A DNA stretch of 64,000 nucleotides from Pomphorhynchus laevis (GCA_012934845.2 WNNJ02003778.1:101988-165987), one strand, 5' to 3'. Shown: positions 57,301 to 60,062, numbered from the stretch's first letter. Made by a program: numbers and translations. The notes: a model not told the origin generated them from the letters alone.

Positions 57301-60062
57301 ATTATTTTAACAAACTGTACCTTATTATTAAAATACCATATGATTCTTCCATAGTCATCTGGTTTAACACCGCTACATCTAACGAATGCAGGAAAACCAA
57401 TTGTAAATAATGAATCTCTTATTGAAAGAGCTGTTGATGGAAGAATTTCGTCTATTTTTTCAATTGCAGTAGTGCTCGGTGGTGATGCTGTTTCATGTTT
57501 TAAATCTAACGGAAGAAATCCAGATAACATAAGCACCATAATAACTTACAGATATCTGGTTGTTCTATGTTTATTTGAAAATCAGCCTTCACAGCTCGAC
57601 GATCATTAGTCATCGCTATGCATTGATAATGGCCAGCTGTTTCACTATTTACATTATGAATTATAAGTGTGTAGTTTGCGTATCCGTTTTGGTAAGCTTT
57701 TTTAACTTGACCAGTTGCAAGTCCCTTTAAAACAAAATATCAAGTACTCGATTAAAATGTACAATTTTTATCAAACAATTTTTGTATCTATTAATTTCGA
57801 GTAATATGATATCAGATGATAATCATCTCATATGATAGAATAAGTATCAGCGATCATCTATAGAAACTGCCATGTTATGATTATACACTATAATCATATA
57901 TTATATATTAATATATTAATATATATTAATATATAATATGTTAATATTTATATATTAACATAAAATTACAACCGAGTAATAATACAATATATGTATAAAT
58001 TAAACGTAAAGTATTTTAGAATTTTAACATATTGTCCAATTTTTATGTCATCCCTACCACCTTTAGAAAAATACAAAATTGTAATGCTTTGTAAGAAACA
58101 TTATGAACATAAGATGTTAATGTTGTATATATTAAAATATAATTATATATTATATAATTACATAAATGTTTGGTTGGCATAGTATATTATTTACACGATA
58201 TATACAAATAATTTATATTTATACAAAGTTTCGGTCAAACACTGTGACCTTTTTAAGATAGTCTAGCTTTAACAAGCTATACTAATTATTATTTAATTAC
58301 TATTTTAATAGTAATTAAGAAACTGTTAATTTCGGCTCATTTTGAATCCAAAGCTGTTTAAATAGAAAATACTACTTTTTATTGTATGAACAGCTAGTTG
58401 CTCTATTTTTTATGTTGCTGTTAGCTATATATGTTTTTAACTTTGATTGTTAACTTCTAACTTAGTAAGCTATAGCTACATTAGCTATCTTTACTTTTAT
58501 AATTGTTCGTTTTTGTTGATTTTCTAATCAAGTAGAGTTAATAATTATTTAAGTAAAGATAATAAATATACTATTCAATATAAACTTTCTAATTTTGTTT
58601 TAGAAACATTTAAATTTTTTGAATTGAATAATATTTTTAAGTCACAATCAGATTATTTTCATATGAGATTAATTTGAATTATCTATTGAAAATTATTAAA
58701 ATATGAAACGAAAATAGGCCAGTTGGATCGTAAATGAATATAGAACTGAACAGTAAATAAATAACTAAAGGATTATAAACTGGAGAGTAAATATAAAAGT
58801 AAAATACTGTTAAACTGGACAGTACACTAATATAGAACGTGATATAGCTGAGTACTAAATTTCTACTTACGTAAGGATCAGTTTTGATGAAATAAATAGC
58901 AACACCGTGTGGAACGTTTTCTGATACACATGACACAGCAACAGAATCACCTAAACGCACACTGGCTGATGGTGGGTATGCAAAAAGTGCAAATGCATCT
59001 GACTCCGTTGATGTAATCCATTCGGTTAATTCTTTTTCAGTGGGAAGGTTTGTCACACTAACAGGAATTGTGTAAGGAATTGTAAAATCTTCATATTCTG
59101 TGCCTAGAAATGGCGACTCAATCACATATAATCATTTAGTGATTTTACCTTCAACATATTCCCCAGTTGTTTCATCTAAACTAACATCACTATAGCTTAT
59201 TAGAAAACTGTTCTTGTCAAATCTAATAAAACACTTCCATTCGCCAACAGACTCATTATCAGCTATCATAGTACTCATGCCCAATTTGTTGACACTATTA
59301 AAATCCATCGGTACCTGTACATAAACGATGATAGCAATCATTTCCAGGATAGTTCATACCTTTTTATTGTGATGCAACCAGTATATTTCGTCAAAGCTTT
59401 CCGCTGGAACCATTGATAAAAGTGGACATCGTAGAATTATTCGTTTTCCTAACTGTGAGCTGATTTTCTCAAAGAAGGGTGGATTGTTCTCAATATACTC
59501 GTTAAATTCCCTGTACCAATCTGGCTCTGAGGTTGACATACTTGCAGTTGACTGATCTGCAAATATGTCTGTCTGTGCACCTTCTTCTATATCATGCTCG
59601 ATATCTAACCCGTGAACATAATTGAACTGTTCAGTTAGGTGTATTGATTCATCTGTGCTATCTGCGTCATCAGATAATACTTCCATACTGAAATCTGTGG
59701 AATGGTATCTTTCTGTTATGCTATCAATTGGGGTCTCACTTACATCTGTAACGGTTTCCGTCGAATCTTTTGATAGAATAACAGGAATTACAATGCTTTT
59801 TGTATCATCAGTGCTTTCGTCATAATACGAAGGCGGGGTTGGTAATGGTTCCTTATCCAACTCAGCCGATGTCTTCTTGTTTTCAAAATCATCATACTCA
59901 TTTATCATCTGTTTAGAGTCTTCCGAACTATATGAATATTGAACAGGAACATCTTCTGTATGCGTGTAATCAGTGTTTTCGTTAGTAACAAGTGCTGGAG
60001 TGGTTTGTTCATAGTGGTCTTCCACATAATCTGATGTTACTAAAATTTCCATGTTTAAAATC
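104..60062 (-). CDS. HSPG2: Perlecan-like basement-membrane proteoglycan, 48 exons, both ends missing
   Basis: Secreted modular proteoglycan core protein of basement membranes; in animals perlecan links laminin, nidogen and cell-surface receptors. Order seen: acidic region, 5 Ig, 3 LDL-receptor A, 1 Ig, laminin EGF, laminin IV, laminin EGF, 16 Ig. The LDLa / Ig / laminin IV / Ig-array order is diagnostic of perlecan. Exons were joined by GT-AG sites and all phases agree across 48 exons (about 2,970 codons). Typical donors are GTAAGT or GTAAAT. Introns of 45-51 bp occur at 59315-59359, 59104-59148, 57506-57549, 28800-28846 and 16339-16389. No signal peptide, Ser-Gly glycosaminoglycan site, SEA or laminin-G module was found; these may lie outside. 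Differences from vertebrate perlecan are the five Ig domains before the LDLa repeats and a single laminin IV unit. Family assignment is firm; single splice sites are hand-made. Confidence 0.9.
831..1415. repeat. Two tandem copies of a 293-bp repeat
   Basis: The unit starting AATCTTTAGACATTCG occurs at 831 and 1124 with only a few differences. It contains GGACCGGAAAACGTG and TTAGGTGTATTGG, which resemble blocks in the 61.4-62.4 kb repeats. It lies in the intron between perlecan exons 47 and 48. Confidence 0.8.
1491..1814 (-). CDS. HSPG2: Perlecan exon 47: rest of Ig21 and start of Ig22
   Basis: [14 protein letters not shown] and VKLLCKM. 324 nt, phase 1-1, donor GTAAGT. Confidence 0.85.
2105..3345 (+). 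mobile_element. Penelope-like retroelement fragment with reverse-transcriptase C-terminal part
   Basis: Open frame 2290-2772 encodes a reverse transcriptase C-terminal part with catalytic YIDD ([10 protein letters not shown]) followed by YLDMNI; weak CAPMGGNS coding lies just upstream. The style (IYPESL...N...YLDMNI) fits a Penelope-like family abundant in invertebrates, perhaps the Naiad type. Part of its 3' end recurs at 2945-3130, and the terminal repeat R1 follows at 3170-3345 in the reverse direction. A hairpin repeat (2786-2940) is inserted. The copy is broken and incomplete. A related copy lies at 36.7-38.1 kb on the other strand. Confidence 0.7.
2786..2940. repeat. Hairpin repeat family C inside the Penelope-like fragment
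   Basis: Begins near GTTGATAATGATCC and carries TTTCGCTAACATCTGTTAGC; on the minus strand this reads CTGAAAA-T-GCTAAC-loop-GTTAGC-GAAA, a hammerhead-like core with one mismatch. Sister copies occur at 17350-17430, 17955-18060 and 20497-20715. Confidence 0.65.
3346..4550. other. AT-rich intron sequence
   Basis: Part of the intron between exons 47 and 46. I see no coding signal or recognisable element here. Confidence 0.5.
4591..4665 (-). ncRNA. Hammerhead ribozyme, type III, probably weak
   Basis: On the minus strand: GCCGT-T (cleavage site), bipartite stem I, CTGATGA, stem II GTCA/TGAC, GAAA. Its 3' stem III strand is changed, so the helix is short and activity is doubtful. It is in the sense of perlecan transcription. 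Confidence 0.65.
4700..4776 (+). ncRNA. Hammerhead ribozyme, type III, intact core
   Basis: GCCGT-C at 4700-4705 with cleavage expected after C4705. Stem I: TGC/GCA, internal loop, TCCTCCT with GGGAGGG, then CTGC/GCAG capped by ATCCA. Core CTGATGA at 4748-4754, stem II GTCA/TGAC with a six-nt loop, GAA at 4769-4771, and ACGGT closing stem III (4 pairs plus a wobble). All invariant core bases are present. Stem III is the open helix, so this is type III. Confidence 0.88.
4960..5280 (-). CDS. HSPG2: Perlecan exon 46: rest of Ig20 and start of Ig21
   Basis: [18 protein letters not shown] and ISVLCYF. 321 nt, phase 1-1, donor GTAAGT. Confidence 0.85.
5788..6365. repeat. Hairpin repeat family A, three copies, last two inverted
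   Basis: Copies at 5788-5880, 6079-6165 (same direction) and about 6275-6365 (inverted). Each holds CTGAAGA-T-GACG-loop-CGTC-GAAAT, read on minus at 5840-5870 and 6133-6162 and on plus at 6282-6312. The last two form a palindrome. The motif looks like a hammerhead core with one extra base before stem II, as in terminal sequences of Penelope-like elements as I recall them. Confidence 0.65.
6990..7150 (-). repeat. Terminal repeat R1 of the Penelope-like element
   Basis: Contains GAAACCTGATAACATAG, GATGACCTCTAATGCTTATT and TGTTATTTATTAGTTAATTC, shared with many copies in this window. R1 follows the reverse-transcriptase coding part at 2.3-3.3 kb and at 36.4-37.1 kb, so it is the 3' terminal region of that element. 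Confidence 0.6.
7306..7605 (-). CDS. HSPG2: Perlecan exon 45: rest of Ig19 and start of Ig20
   Basis: [14 protein letters not shown] and IDITCTV. 300 nt, phase 1-1, donor GTTAGC. Confidence 0.85.
7900..8120 (+). other. GC-richer fragment, unidentified
   Basis: About 170 bp with clearly higher GC than its surroundings inside the intron between exons 45 and 44. The plus strand has a short open stretch including [13 protein letters not shown]. It could be a transposase remnant, but I cannot assign a family. Confidence 0.3.
8825..9124 (-). CDS. HSPG2: Perlecan exon 44: rest of Ig18 and start of Ig19
   Basis: [16 protein letters not shown] and VVVECVVSG. Exactly 300 nt, phase 1-1. It is the first of four exons with the same layout. 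Confidence 0.85.
9174..9278 (-). CDS. HSPG2: Perlecan exon 43: start of Ig18
   Basis: [10 protein letters not shown] is the B-strand. Phase 1-1, separated by short introns from exons 42 and 44. Confidence 0.8.
9331..9552 (-). CDS. HSPG2: Perlecan exon 42: rest of Ig17
   Basis: IFWERV and DVGQYVCNV. Phase 1-1; donor GTATCA is unusual. Confidence 0.78.
9608..9694 (-). CDS. HSPG2: Perlecan exon 41: start of Ig17
   Basis: 87-nt exon with IGFECDSSG. Symmetric phase 1-1. Confidence 0.8.
9830..11330. mobile_element. Unidentified decayed insertion
   Basis: Intronic region of higher complexity than its flanks. It includes a 20-bp inverted repeat TAGTCAAGAATTATTATAAT at 9942-9961 and 10063-10082 and a 79-bp tandem duplication at 11124-11279. 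No domain was recognised in any frame. Probably an old transposon. Confidence 0.35.
11124..11279. repeat. Two tandem copies of a 79-bp unit
   Basis: The unit starting AATCGTGGTTTTTGATGTT and ending near CCTTGCCCTTT occurs at 11124 and 11203 with few differences. Confidence 0.75.
11772..12035 (-). CDS. HSPG2: Perlecan exon 40: rest of Ig16
   Basis: YSWLKDG and DLGIYTCDV. Phase 1-1; donor GTTTGT is weak but the frame fits exon 41. Confidence 0.78.
12086..12300 (-). CDS. HSPG2: Perlecan exon 39: rest of Ig15 and start of Ig16
   Basis: [10 protein letters not shown], then the next B-strand VTMFCYVA. Phase 2 entry, phase 1 exit, donor GTGAGT. Confidence 0.82.
13611..13640 (+). ncRNA. 3' half of a hammerhead ribozyme
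   Basis: CTGATGA at 13611-13617, a degraded stem II and GAAACGG at 13632-13638, followed by the same downstream sequence as in the other two units. The 5' half is missing. Confidence 0.65.
13768..13848 (+). ncRNA. Hammerhead ribozyme, type III, decayed stem II
   Basis: GTGCCGT-C then stem I, CTGATGA at 13818-13824 and GAAACGGTAC. One mismatch lies in stem II and one next to the core in stem I, so activity is likely reduced. Confidence 0.75.
14068..14148 (+). ncRNA. Hammerhead ribozyme, type III, seven-pair stem III
   Basis: GTGCCGT at 14068-14074 pairs fully with ACGGCAC at 14142-14148. Core CTGATGA at 14118-14124, stem II GTCA/TGAC, GAAA. The base before cleavage is T (GUU), a slower but permitted site. 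This is the best stem III in the family. Confidence 0.82.
14338..14455 (-). CDS. HSPG2: Perlecan exon 38: first half of Ig15
   Basis: VSLECPLA and IEWSRYE. Phase 1 entry, phase 2 exit, donor GTAAGT. Confidence 0.82.
14511..14646 (-). CDS. HSPG2: Perlecan exon 37: second half of Ig14
   Basis: F-strand [10 protein letters not shown]. The acceptor AATAAG was chosen because it is the only nearby one that keeps phase 0. Donor GTAAGT, phase 1 exit. Confidence 0.78.
14881..15345. repeat. Two tandem copies of a 232-bp AT-rich unit
   Basis: The unit starting GAGATTAACTAATAATAAAT occurs at 14881 and 15113 and contains the inverted motif GTGTATTAAGATACACA. Parts of it recur near 15400-15610. A TA-rich simple sequence follows at 15430-15550. 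Confidence 0.75.
16103..16338 (-). CDS. HSPG2: Perlecan exon 36: first half of Ig14
   Basis: ILLTCSI and YIWRKDGK. Phase 1 entry, phase 0 exit, donor GTATTT. Confidence 0.8.
16390..16522 (-). CDS. HSPG2: Perlecan exon 35: second half of Ig13
   Basis: [11 protein letters not shown] is the F-strand. The reading frame also runs open through the next 51 bp, but GTATTT...TTCAG at 16389-16339 has the size of the other mini-introns and its removal tightens the Ig linker. Retention would stay in frame. Confidence 0.7.
17340..18380. repeat. Hairpin repeat family C pieces and AT-rich sequence
   Basis: Pieces at 17350-17430 and 17955-18060 match the family C repeat (GATAATGATCCATTATTGAT and TTTCGCTAAC...GTTAGCATTTTC). 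The rest is AT-rich intron between exons 35 and 34 with no convincing gene. Confidence 0.55.
18849..19400. repeat. About three tandem copies of a 204-bp unit
   Basis: TATGACAACATTTGTTTAC recurs at 19035 and 19239, with an incomplete first copy from 18849. Copies are nearly identical, so the expansion is recent. A related piece lies at 18262. Confidence 0.8.
19653..19783 (-). CDS. HSPG2: Perlecan exon 34: first half of Ig13
   Basis: [13 protein letters not shown] and VYWTRNG. Phase 1 entry, phase 0 exit, donor GTATGT. Confidence 0.83.
19835..19986 (-). CDS. HSPG2: Perlecan exon 33: second half of Ig12
   Basis: F-strand [11 protein letters not shown] followed by a typical G-strand. Phase 2 entry, phase 1 exit, donor GTAAGC. 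Confidence 0.8.
20497..20715. repeat. Palindromic family C hairpin element
   Basis: Inverted arms around a short centre near 20606-20612. Both carry the core-like motif; on plus from about 20618: CTAAAGA-T-GCTAAC-AGAA-GTTAGC-GAAA. The first triplet differs by one base from CUGAAGA. Confidence 0.65.
21250..21415. repeat. Palindromic element, family D
   Basis: Inverted arms with TTTTGGAGCAG at the left end and CTGCTCCAAAA at the right; the minus strand has CTGATGATGCC as in the other hairpin families but no GAAA after it. Confidence 0.55.
21548..21674 (-). CDS. HSPG2: Perlecan exon 32: first half of Ig12
   Basis: [10 protein letters not shown] and ISWSR. Phase 1 entry, phase 2 exit, donor GTAGTT. 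Confidence 0.82.
22006..22129 (-). CDS. HSPG2: Perlecan exon 31: second half of Ig11
   Basis: F-strand DYAYYMCKA. Phase 0 entry, phase 1 exit, donor GTAAGA. Confidence 0.8.
22174..22385 (-). CDS. HSPG2: Perlecan exon 30: first half of Ig11
   Basis: FEIRCTVAG and YTWIK: from here the normal cysteines return. Phase 1 entry, phase 0 exit, donor GTTTAC. Confidence 0.8.
23149..23329. repeat. Two tandem copies of a 91-bp unit
   Basis: ACAATATAGTGATATATATT at 23149 and 23240; the copies look identical over most of their length. Confidence 0.8.
23549..23732 (-). CDS. HSPG2: Perlecan exon 29: rest of Ig10, no F-strand Cys
   Basis: VTKWTDR and LTGSYVLEV. This is the fourth Ig in a row without the disulfide pair. 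Phase 0 entry, phase 1 exit. Confidence 0.75.
24039..24660. repeat. Direct duplications in the intron between exons 29 and 28
   Basis: A block of about 150 bp starting GAAAAATATTAATGCTTTAT occurs at 24039 and 24512, and one of about 85 bp with GTTATCTACGATGCTTG occurs near 24257 and 24427. The layout suggests nested duplication. Confidence 0.7.
24661..25601. other. AT-rich intron sequence with TA-rich simple repeats
   Basis: Simple ATAT-type sequence around 24900-25060; no gene or recognisable element seen. Confidence 0.5.
25602..25904 (-). CDS. HSPG2: Perlecan exon 28: rest of Ig9 and start of Ig10
   Basis: LQWNR and DAGTYKVKA (no Cys), then the next B-strand SIRIEPIIR (no Cys). Phase 0-0, donor GTAGGT. 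Confidence 0.82.
27420..28310 (+). repeat. Two copies of terminal repeat R1
   Basis: Copies at about 27420-27545 and 28130-28310 share TTGACTAATAAATA, then GATG.ATCA.AATAAG and GGTCATC.GGAG. The second extends to CCTCAACCCAGCATGGCAGC. They lie in the intron between exons 28 and 27. Confidence 0.6.
28491..28799 (-). CDS. HSPG2: Perlecan exon 27: rest of Ig8 and start of Ig9
   Basis: C-strand VIWTK and F-strand CGTYEATL (the only Cys is before the Gly, not after the Tyr). The next Ig starts with MLVSYEIL, again without cysteine. Phase 0-0, donor GTAAGT. Confidence 0.8.
28847..28938 (-). CDS. HSPG2: Perlecan exon 26: first half of Ig8, no B-strand Cys
   Basis: Strand TINLNLN lacks the cysteine. 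A 47-bp intron (donor GTGCGT) joins it in phase 0 to exon 27. Confidence 0.72.
28988..29192 (-). CDS. HSPG2: Perlecan exon 25: second half of Ig7, no F-strand Cys
   Basis: LWLRVES gives the C-strand Trp. F-strand MLGTYEIKL keeps the Gly-Thr-Tyr signature but has Glu in place of the cysteine region. Phase 0 entry, phase 1 exit. Confidence 0.78.
29243..29346 (-). CDS. HSPG2: Perlecan exon 24: first half of Ig7, no B-strand Cys
   Basis: Ig-like strand RRVLKLHSE has no cysteine where one is normal. Phase 1 entry, phase 0 exit, donor GTATAT. Confidence 0.7.
29574..29650 (-). ncRNA. Hammerhead ribozyme, type III, intact core, sense to perlecan
   Basis: Minus strand: GCCGT-C with cleavage after the C at 29645; bipartite stem I with one mismatch beside the core; CTGACGA; stem II GTCA/TGAC; GAA; ACGGC closing a five-pair stem III. 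Position 7 (C here) may be any base. It would be present in the perlecan pre-mRNA. Confidence 0.87.
29769..29845 (+). ncRNA. Hammerhead ribozyme, type III, intact core
   Basis: GCCGT at 29769-29773 with A17 at 29774, stem I, CTGAAGA at 29817-29823, stem II GTCA/TGAC, GAA at 29838-29840, ACGGC at 29841-29845. GUA is a permitted cleavage triplet. Antisense to perlecan. Confidence 0.86.
30429..30537 (-). CDS. HSPG2: Perlecan exon 23: last laminin EGF module
   Basis: [18 protein letters not shown] is a typical laminin EGF sequence. Phase 0 entry, phase 1 exit, donor GTTAGT. Confidence 0.85.
30588..30710 (-). CDS. HSPG2: Perlecan exon 22: laminin EGF module
   Basis: CANGYTR, GECHSC and HCNGKTDKC are laminin EGF cysteine motifs. 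Phase 0-0, donor GTATGT. Confidence 0.85.
30757..30865 (-). CDS. HSPG2: Perlecan exon 21: end of laminin IV and laminin EGF
   Basis: Ends laminin IV and continues with [13 protein letters not shown], a laminin EGF motif. Phase 2 entry, phase 0 exit. Confidence 0.85.
31390..31511 (-). CDS. HSPG2: Perlecan exon 20: laminin IV domain, third part
   Basis: [15 protein letters not shown] matches the conserved end of laminin IV. Phase 0 entry, phase 2 exit, donor GTAAGT. Confidence 0.85.
31800..32060 (+). repeat. Terminal repeat R1 copy, long
   Basis: Runs from the AAATAAAAGTCAATTTTTATG block through GCTGTTATACGGTTTCAG to AATGACGTATTTTTTCAG. Both ends extend further than in most copies. Confidence 0.6.
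33088..33174 (-). CDS. HSPG2: Perlecan exon 19: laminin IV domain, second part
   Basis: GNKIDLVHH continues exon 18 exactly in phase 0, as expected at this place in laminin IV. Donor GTGAAT. Confidence 0.82.
33245..33391 (-). pseudogene. Spare laminin-IV-like exon, relic or alternative
   Basis: Open minus-strand stretch with [13 protein letters not shown], which resembles the laminin IV segment [11 protein letters not shown] of exon 19 and sits just upstream of it. No acceptor gives the phase that exon 18 needs (each leaves one extra base), so it cannot replace exon 19 in frame as read. A possible donor GTGAAG lies near its end. It may be a decayed duplicate exon. Boundaries are approximate. 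Confidence 0.45.
33660..34275 (+). mobile_element. C-terminal relic of a LINE-like retroelement, with a duplicated end
   Basis: Translation gives FFDVCIFNE, then [19 protein letters not shown], then [10 protein letters not shown] and IALARSI. This matches, from memory, the C-terminal pattern FFDVRVFNP / RIREVEHGSFTPLVFS / VMGWLRC.LSFSLLRSSI of a widespread invertebrate retroelement family, probably with a restriction-like endonuclease. The last 138 bp also occur just before it, so 33673-33812 and 34137-34272 are direct repeats. Broken. Lies between exons 19 and 18. Confidence 0.6.
34501..34791 (-). CDS. HSPG2: Perlecan exon 18: laminin IV domain, first part
   Basis: Laminin IV core with LYWQPSQ and [10 protein letters not shown], the conserved W-Q and SYGG elements. 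Phase 0-0; donor GTACGT after a Leu-Arg pair. Confidence 0.88.
34840..34980 (-). CDS. HSPG2: Perlecan exon 17: laminin EGF module continued
   Basis: [11 protein letters not shown] and CRSCFCSG complete the laminin EGF module and lead into laminin IV. Phase 0-0, donor GTAATT. Confidence 0.88.
35700..35960 (+). repeat. Two copies of terminal repeat R1
   Basis: ATGAATTGAATAATAAATAAC and ATGAATTGACTAATAAATAAC introduce copies near 35720 and 35850; the second reaches CATCGACCCAACATT. Confidence 0.6.
36420..38060 (-). mobile_element. Penelope-like retroelement, reverse-transcriptase part and R1 end
   Basis: On minus from 38060: [12 protein letters not shown], then [10 protein letters not shown] (RT motif), then the region matching the YIDD stretch of the 2.3-kb copy, ending near 36780 and followed by R1 (36420-36660). 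It is interrupted by an RTE-type LINE (37328-37823) and is a broken copy. An N-terminal fragment of the same kind of element lies at 38480-39300, on the far side of perlecan exon 16. Confidence 0.68.
37310..37841 (+). mobile_element. 5'-truncated RTE-type LINE with 18-bp target duplication
   Basis: The open frame up to 37815 encodes the end of an RTE/BovB-type reverse transcriptase: [43 protein letters not shown]. It stops normally and is followed by a short GAATAAGAAAGAAG tail. AATTGGGCTACTATTACC flanks it at 37310-37327 and 37824-37841, a perfect 18-bp target duplication made of Penelope-like sequence. Start lost by 5' truncation, typical of LINEs. Clear codon structure and higher GC than the surroundings suggest a recent insertion. 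Confidence 0.9.
38084..38154 (-). CDS. HSPG2: Perlecan exon 16: start of laminin EGF module
   Basis: A 71-nt exon with [17 protein letters not shown], the first part of a laminin-type EGF module. Phase 1 entry, phase 0 exit, donor GTAAAA. Penelope-like retroelement sequence lies in the introns on both sides. Confidence 0.82.
38480..39300 (-). mobile_element. N-terminal fragment of a Penelope-like retroelement
   Basis: Minus-strand open frame 38708-38974 encodes [20 protein letters not shown], then [20 protein letters not shown]; weaker coding continues upstream ([21 protein letters not shown]). The Cys-x-Cys and [14 protein letters not shown] style precede the RT domain in the same family. 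Fragment only; in the intron between exons 16 and 15. Confidence 0.6.
39331..39651 (-). CDS. HSPG2: Perlecan exon 15: Ig6 in a single exon
   Basis: Complete Ig domain: B-strand [10 protein letters not shown]-strand INWRL, F-strand [10 protein letters not shown] second Cys pair ([12 protein letters not shown]) sits after the C-strand, as in the Ig next to the LDLa repeats of other perlecans. Symmetric phase 1-1, donor GTAAGT. Confidence 0.9.
40078..41060. repeat. Hairpin repeat family B: several palindromic copies
   Basis: Palindromes at about 40550-40730 and 40840-41060 and a partial one at 40078-40160. Plus-strand cores read CTGATGA then stem GATAGC/GCTATC-like, then GAAAT (for example 40646-40673 and 40974-41001); minus-strand cores at 40130-40158, 40583-40611 and 40889-40911. 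Arms share ATCAAATAAAGGATAATT and CTGCTTCTTTGTTCCTGTAA. This is a hammerhead-like core with one extra base before stem II. Confidence 0.68.
41061..42074. other. AT-rich intron sequence
   Basis: Between the hairpin repeats and exon 14. I see no gene, RNA or repeat I can support. Confidence 0.5.
42075..42218 (-). CDS. HSPG2: Perlecan exon 14: LDLa repeat 3
   Basis: LDL-receptor A repeat ending [16 protein letters not shown]. The acceptor before 42218 was chosen because the nearer AG breaks the frame. Symmetric phase 1-1, donor GTAAAT. Confidence 0.85.
42219..43555. other. AT-rich intron sequence
   Basis: Intron between exons 14 and 13; nothing recognised. Confidence 0.5.
43556..43687 (-). CDS. 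HSPG2: Perlecan exon 13: LDLa repeat 2
   Basis: Six-cysteine LDL-receptor A repeat with [13 protein letters not shown] near its end. Symmetric phase 1-1; donor GTGAGG. Confidence 0.88.
43688..45349. other. AT-rich intron with a short open stretch and a hairpin
   Basis: A 44-codon plus-strand open stretch starts at 44584, with an inverted repeat (GAAGCGCACG and CGTGCGCTT) just inside and after its end near 44693-44728. Otherwise repetitive TA-rich sequence. I cannot assign a function. Confidence 0.35.
45350..45523 (-). CDS. HSPG2: Perlecan exon 12: acidic linker and LDLa repeat 1
   Basis: An acidic Asp/Glu/Asn linker precedes an LDL-receptor class A repeat with six cysteines ending [16 protein letters not shown], which keeps the calcium-binding acidic residues. 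Symmetric phase 1-1. Confidence 0.88.
45573..45717 (-). CDS. HSPG2: Perlecan exon 11: second half of Ig5
   Basis: F-strand motif [11 protein letters not shown]. Phase 0 entry, phase 1 exit, donor GTATAA. Confidence 0.8.
46511..46629 (-). CDS. HSPG2: Perlecan exon 10: first half of Ig5
   Basis: B-strand ILLDCRS and C-strand VHWRK. Phase 1 entry, phase 0 exit, donor GTAAGT. Confidence 0.82.
46630..47899. other. AT-rich intron sequence
   Basis: Intron between exons 10 and 9; simple TA-rich tracts near 46750-46830 and 47210-47270; nothing else seen. Confidence 0.5.
47900..47935 (-). CDS. HSPG2: Perlecan exon 9: 36-nt microexon linker
   Basis: Twelve-codon exon bounded by AG and GTAAAT, symmetric phase 1-1. 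It could be skipped without shifting the frame. It encodes a short polar linker between Ig4 and Ig5. Exon 8 can also splice directly to exon 10 in frame, so it may be a cassette exon. Confidence 0.6.
47983..48124 (-). CDS. HSPG2: Perlecan exon 8: second half of Ig4
   Basis: F-strand [10 protein letters not shown] followed by a Ser/Thr/Glu linker. Phase 0 entry, phase 1 exit, donor GTAAAA. Confidence 0.8.
48171..48277 (-). CDS. HSPG2: Perlecan exon 7: first half of Ig4
   Basis: B-strand LIIRCSS and C-strand FRWYK. The phase 1 entry continues exon 6 in frame across the 7.5-kb intron. Donor GTTTGA, weaker than most. Confidence 0.78.
48520..50740 (+). mobile_element. Decayed LINE-like retroelement coding relic
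   Basis: Pieces in several frames, in protein order: [11 protein letters not shown] (zinc-finger-like region); [21 protein letters not shown]; an LLDHPE / [12 protein letters not shown] region; then [25 protein letters not shown] and LPVGSLGL. From memory these match one invertebrate retroelement family (W..GK..EL..E...Q; PLED.IR..L.PALTG; LP.RLGGLG), the same family whose C-terminus lies at 33.7-34.3 kb. Heavily broken, so old. It fills part of the 7.5-kb intron between exons 7 and 6. Confidence 0.5.
51160..51590 (+). repeat. Two R1 copies, second partial
   Basis: Copies near 51180-51300 (to CATCGACCCAACATAGC) and 51520-51580. They follow the LINE-like relic in the same intron. Confidence 0.6.
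51600..55820. other. AT-rich remainder of the largest perlecan intron
   Basis: Simple repeats such as ATCTATCTAAT near 52190-52240 and ATTATTTAATAATAATTAAG-like tracts near 54830-54990. Short open frames (53104, 54399) show no domain. Nothing else can be supported. Confidence 0.45.
55824..55977 (-). CDS. HSPG2: Perlecan exon 6: second half of Ig3
   Basis: F-strand [10 protein letters not shown]. Phase 0 entry, phase 1 exit, donor GTTAGT. It is followed by the largest intron of the window (about 7.5 kb). Confidence 0.8.
56130..56300 (+). repeat. Terminal repeat R1 copy
   Basis: Contains CAGACGATGTATTATAATAA, GGTTTCGGCAGC and CTACCCAACATAACAGC. Between exons 6 and 5. Confidence 0.6.
56786..56984 (+). 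mobile_element. tRNA-derived SINE with 15-bp target duplication
   Basis: The body (56801-56969) starts GCCCCGCGTGGCCGAGTGG, a tRNA-like head with an A box; a B-box-like GGAGTTCACACCTC follows at 56851-56864. The tRNA fold itself is lost (no 3' acceptor strand). The tail ends AAGCGAGTTAATTCTTC. ATTAATACTATTATT flanks it at 56786-56800 and 56970-56984, a perfect target duplication. RNA polymerase III boxes drive such elements. Between exons 6 and 5. Confidence 0.82.
57321..57505 (-). CDS. HSPG2: Perlecan exon 5: first half of Ig3
   Basis: B-strand FVRCSG and C-strand IIWYF. The phase 1 entry joins exon 4 in frame. Donor GTACAG, phase 0 exit. Confidence 0.8.
57550..57724 (-). CDS. HSPG2: Perlecan exon 4: second half of Ig2
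   Basis: F-strand motif [10 protein letters not shown]. Phase 0 entry, phase 1 exit, donor GTAAGT. A 44-bp intron follows. Confidence 0.8.
57725..58870. other. AT-rich intron sequence
   Basis: Intron between exons 4 and 3. Simple TA-rich tract near 57900-57960; nothing else recognised. Confidence 0.5.
58871..59103 (-). CDS. HSPG2: Perlecan exon 3: linker and first half of Ig2
   Basis: Thr/Glu-rich linker followed by the B-strand VAVSCVS. Another 45-bp intron separates it from exon 2. Donor GTAAGT, phase 0 exit. Confidence 0.8.
59149..59314 (-). CDS. HSPG2: Perlecan exon 2: second half of Ig1
   Basis: F-strand signature VGEWKCF pairs with the Cys of exon 1. It is separated from exon 1 by a 45-bp intron. 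Enters at phase 0, leaves at phase 1 with donor GTAAAA. Confidence 0.8.
59360..60062 (-). CDS. HSPG2: Perlecan exon 1 of window: acidic Ser/Thr-rich region and start of Ig1
   Basis: About 190 residues rich in Asp, Glu, Ser and Thr, with no Ser-Gly pair, precede an Ig B-strand (LRCPLL) and C-strand (YWLHH). An acceptor AG precedes 60062 and entry is at phase 2, so an upstream exon is expected. A Met a few codons in could serve as a start, but no signal peptide follows it. Donor GTATGA; phase 0 exit. The acidic stretch could be an extended or O-glycosylated region. Confidence 0.8.
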
